A stretch of DNA of 7,624 nucleotides from an uncultured Lachnospiraceae bacterium (lineage in GTDB: Bacteria > Bacillota_A > Clostridia > Lachnospirales > Lachnospiraceae): positions 1 to 7,624 of the forward strand of contig CADBQK010000471.1 of NCBI GenBank assembly GCA_902796775.1, in the 5' to 3' direction. A program made the position numbers and the translations under genes. Shown one piece after another: positions 5,406 to 7,624 of this stretch (position 1 is the first letter of the stretch; the number at the start of each line of letters is the position of its first letter). The notes below the pieces were generated by a model. It was not told the DNA's origin and made no database searches. It saw only the letters and a program-made list of their open reading frames with translations.

Positions 5406-6506
5406 ATGATGAAGCCCTTTAAAATAGCCGACATGCACTGTGATACCGTCATGCATCTCTGGTACAGCAGACTGCGAAAATCTCCGCTTCACCTGCTGGA
5501 TACCAGTGCTTCGGACCATCCTCTCCAAATCGACCTGAAAAAGCTTCTCAAGGGAAACTACGTACTGCAGAACTTTGCCATGTTTACAGATCTGTCCCTT
5601 CCGGAGGGATTTAATGGTGTAAGCGAAGCCTCAAATTATCTGCAGGTTACCAATGAAAAGGACGGACGTATGGATCCCTGGTTCCAGGTCTGTGAAATGA
5701 TCAGGGTTTTTCAGGAAGAGATGGCCGAAAATGCTGATCTGATACGCCAGGTGCGTAACTGGGACGATATTCGCAGCAACATGGAAGCAGGAAGGATCAG
5801 TGCTCTTCTTACAGTAGAAGAAGGTGCTGCCATACAGGAGGATCTGGACCGTATCCATACTTTGTTTGACGCAGGTGTCCGGATGATGACACTGACCTGG
5901 AATTTTGAAAATGAGCTCGGATATCCGAACCTGAATTCTTCGGAAATGGATACCGATTTCCGGTCTTTTTTCCAATTTTCTCCTGAACCGGAAAAGGGTC
6001 TGAAGCAGAAAGGTTTTGAGGCTCTGGAAATCATGTCGCAGCTTGGCATACTTACAGATGTCAGCCATCTCTCCGATGCAGGTTTCTATGATGTGGCCAA
6101 AACCGTGAAAGGTCCTTTTGTTGCCAGCCACTCTAATGCCAGAGCTTTGACCGGCTGCGCCCGCAATCTGACCGATGATATGATCCGGATCATCGGTCAG
6201 CATGGGGGTGTGATCGGTCTGAATTTCTGCCCCTGCTTTGTCATGGAAGCGGACCGGGAAGATCTGTGCACATGCAGCATTGAGGGACTGTGCAGGCATG
6301 CCCGTCATATCATGAATGTCGGCGGTTCACAGGTTCTGGGACTGGGAACTGATTTCGACGGGATCGATCCGGTTGGACTTGAAATTGAAGATGCCGGCAA
6401 AATGCAGAAACTGGCAGAAGGCTTTCTGCATAACGGTTTTACAGAAACTCAGGTCGACGGGATCCTCAGCCAGAATGTCCTGAGACTGTACCGCGAAGTG
6501 TTATAA
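5406..6506 (+). CDS. Membrane dipeptidase, peptidase family M19 (renal dipeptidase-like)
   Basis: Zinc-dependent hydrolase of the amidohydrolase-like TIM-barrel group that cleaves dipeptides, often with broad specificity including D-residues at the C-terminal side. 366 residues, normal for bacterial members. Seen: ADMHCDT with His11 and Asp13 (first metal pair), TVEEGAA with the bridging glutamate at about 139, DVSHLSD (His221), ASHSNAR (His242), ARNLTDD (Arg253) and GLGTDFDG (Asp316/Asp318). The metal ligands and substrate residues of the family are all present. No signal peptide is visible, so it is probably cytoplasmic despite the family name. The start at 5406 has AGGAG ten bases upstream; a second ATG follows directly. 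It is led by the long hairpin and followed after 96 nt by aroC. The physiological substrate is not clear. Confidence 0.94.
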   Translation: MMKPFKIADMHCDTVMHLWYSRLRKSPLHLLDTSASDHPLQIDLKKLLKGNYVLQNFAMFTDLSLPEGFNGVSEASNYLQVTNEKDGRMDPWFQVCEMIRVFQEEMAENADLIRQVRNWDDIRSNMEAGRISALLTVEEGAAIQEDLDRIHTLFDAGVRMMTLTWNFENELGYPNLNSSEMDTDFRSFFQFSPEPEKGLKQKGFEALEIMSQLGILTDVSHLSDAGFYDVAKTVKGPFVASHSNARALTGCARNLTDDMIRIIGQHGGVIGLNFCPCFVMEADREDLCTCSIEGLCRHARHIMNVGGSQVLGLGTDFDGIDPVGLEIEDAGKMQKLAEGFLHNGFTETQVDGILSQNVLRLYREVL

Positions 6507-6512
6507 TATATT

Positions 6513-6542
6513 TTCGCAATGAACTGATATCTGTGGTATGAT
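6513..6542 (+). promoter_or_regulatory. Candidate promoter for aroC
   Basis: TTCGCA (6513-6518), 18-nt spacer, TATGAT (6537-6542) preceded by TGG (extended -10). The predicted start is near 6549, about 54 nt before the aroC ATG. The -35 overlaps TTTCGCAAT, also found in the outer arms of the hairpin at 5157-5373. No terminator is seen after the dipeptidase, so read-through is also possible. Confidence 0.4.
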
Positions 6543-6602
6543 AACTACTGTGTTAATGAAAAGTATCAACATCTGCAGAATATAAACGAAGGAGCGTCAA
6601 AT

Positions 6603-7624
6603 ATGGCTGGTTCTATTTTCGGAACGATTTTCAAAGTATCCACGTGGGGTGAATCCCATGGGAAGGCTGTAGGGGTTGTTGTTGACGGCTGCCCTGCGGG
6701 ACTGCTGCTCTGTGAGGCTGATATACAGCGATCTCTGGATCTTCGCAAGCCCGGGCAGTCCCCTTTTGCGACGCCAAGAAAGGAGTCTGATACAGTCGAG
6801 ATCCTGTCCGGTGTTTTTGAAGGACGTACGACAGGAACCCCAATCTCCATGCTGGTGTACAACCAGTCACAGCGCTCGCAGGACTATTCCGAAATTGCGG
6901 GATACTACCGGCCGGGACATGCGGATTACACTTTTGATGAAAAATACGGTTTCCGTGACTGGAGGGGCGGCGGGCGTTCATCCGGAAGAGAGACAATCGG
7001 CAGAGTGGCTGCTGGAGCCATCGCGCAGAAGCTTTTGGAGGAATGCGGGATCCGTGTACAGGCTTTCACCCGTTCGATCGGGCCGGTCATCATCTGTGAG
7101 GATTCCTTTTCCTATGATGATATTTTTCAGAATGCTTTTTATATGCCGGACAAAGAGGCAGCCCTCAAGGCGGAAGCTTTTGTCAGAGAGATGATTGCAG
7201 AGAAAGACTCTATCGGCGGCGTGGTCGAATGCCATATAGACGGCGTACCGGCAGGCCTTGGAGACCCCGTCTTTGAAAAGCTGAACGCCAATCTGGCCAA
7301 AGCAATCTGCTCCATCGGAGCGGTCAGGGGATTTGAGATTGGAGACGGTTTCGCCGTAAGCACAGCGCGCGGTTCCGAGAATAACGATGCATTTATTCTT
7401 TCAGAAGAGCAAAAATCCGGCGATAAAGTTCCGAAAATCAGCAAAGCATCCAACCATGCCGGCGGCGTACTCGGCGGGATCAGTGACGGCACCCGTATCA
7501 CTTTCCGGGCAGCCTTCAAACCCACCCCTTCTATCTCCCGGGAGCAGCGTACAGTGACCAGAGATGGAGAAGAAATCCGGATCAGCATCGGCGGACGGCA
7601 TGATCCGATCATCATGCCGCGTGC
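6603..7624 (+). CDS. aroC: Chorismate synthase (3' end beyond window)
   Basis: Last enzyme of the shikimate pathway: an FMN-dependent anti-1,4 elimination of phosphate from 5-enolpyruvylshikimate-3-phosphate to give chorismate, the precursor of aromatic amino acids and of the p-aminobenzoate used by FolP. 340 codons are present of an expected 360-370, so only about the last 25-30 residues are missing. Seen: the N-terminal GESHG with its catalytic-site histidine, the FMN/substrate loop YRPGHADYTFDEKYG and RGGGRSSGRETIGRVAAGA, SIGAVRGFEIGDGF, SNHAGGVLGGISDG, KPTPSI and the terminal GGRHDPIIMPR. The ATG has AAGGAG eight bases upstream. The frame is intact throughout. Chorismate feeds folate synthesis, but this gene is on the opposite strand to the folate operon and probably separately controlled. 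Confidence 0.97.
   Translation, partial: MAGSIFGTIFKVSTWGESHGKAVGVVVDGCPAGLLLCEADIQRSLDLRKPGQSPFATPRKESDTVEILSGVFEGRTTGTPISMLVYNQSQRSQDYSEIAGYYRPGHADYTFDEKYGFRDWRGGGRSSGRETIGRVAAGAIAQKLLEECGIRVQAFTRSIGPVIICEDSFSYDDIFQNAFYMPDKEAALKAEAFVREMIAEKDSIGGVVECHIDGVPAGLGDPVFEKLNANLAKAICSIGAVRGFEIGDGFAVSTARGSENNDAFILSEEQKSGDKVPKISKASNHAGGVLGGISDGTRITFRAAFKPTPSISREQRTVTRDGEEIRISIGGRHDPIIMPR

Noticed and set aside
5188..5409. 73-codon open frame on the plus strand in front of the dipeptidase
   Set aside because: It lies within the inverted repeat, has no binding site, overlaps the dipeptidase start and its translation looks like random sequence.

Overview
The window looks like chromosomal DNA of a Gram-positive Clostridia-type bacterium, most likely Lachnospiraceae. 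The signs are intermediate GC content, strong GGAGG-type ribosome binding sites, tightly packed genes and the folC-folP order. The taxonomic placement is an inference from style and gene content, not from a marker gene. No rRNA, tRNA, CRISPR array or complete insertion sequence was seen.

Left two thirds (1-5003, minus strand): one apparent operon reads right to left from a good promoter (TTCACG-N17-TATACT, extended -10) at 4975-5003. In order of transcription it holds a small two-part protein of unknown function (4384-4926), a 243-nt gap that can fold extensively, an unclassified reverse transcriptase (2920-4140), a rhomboid intramembrane protease (2338-2898), folC (841-2235), folP (32-844) and the first codons of what looks like folB. 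The last three are consecutive folate-biosynthesis genes. The reverse transcriptase sits 21 nt upstream of the rhomboid gene and appears to share its transcript.

Middle (4927-5405): a 479-bp divergent intergenic region. It carries the minus-strand operon promoter, a candidate plus-strand promoter (5036-5064), a cluster of mutually exclusive small hairpins (5073-5131) and a striking 217-nt imperfect inverted repeat (5157-5373). Most of that repeat can fold into a single long interrupted hairpin (about 70 bp) ending 18 nt before the ribosome binding site of the next gene. It is either a structured leader or small RNA, or a miniature palindromic repeat element.

Right third (5406-7624, plus strand): an M19-family membrane dipeptidase and, after 96 nt, the chorismate synthase gene aroC, cut off by the window end near its last 25-30 residues.

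The points most worth following are the reverse transcriptase with its structured, repeat-bracketed leader and its small upstream partner, and the long hairpin in the divergent region. The folate, chorismate and dipeptidase genes look like ordinary housekeeping genes. A duplicated translation-start region in front of folC, which creates a nine-codon mini-ORF, is a smaller oddity.
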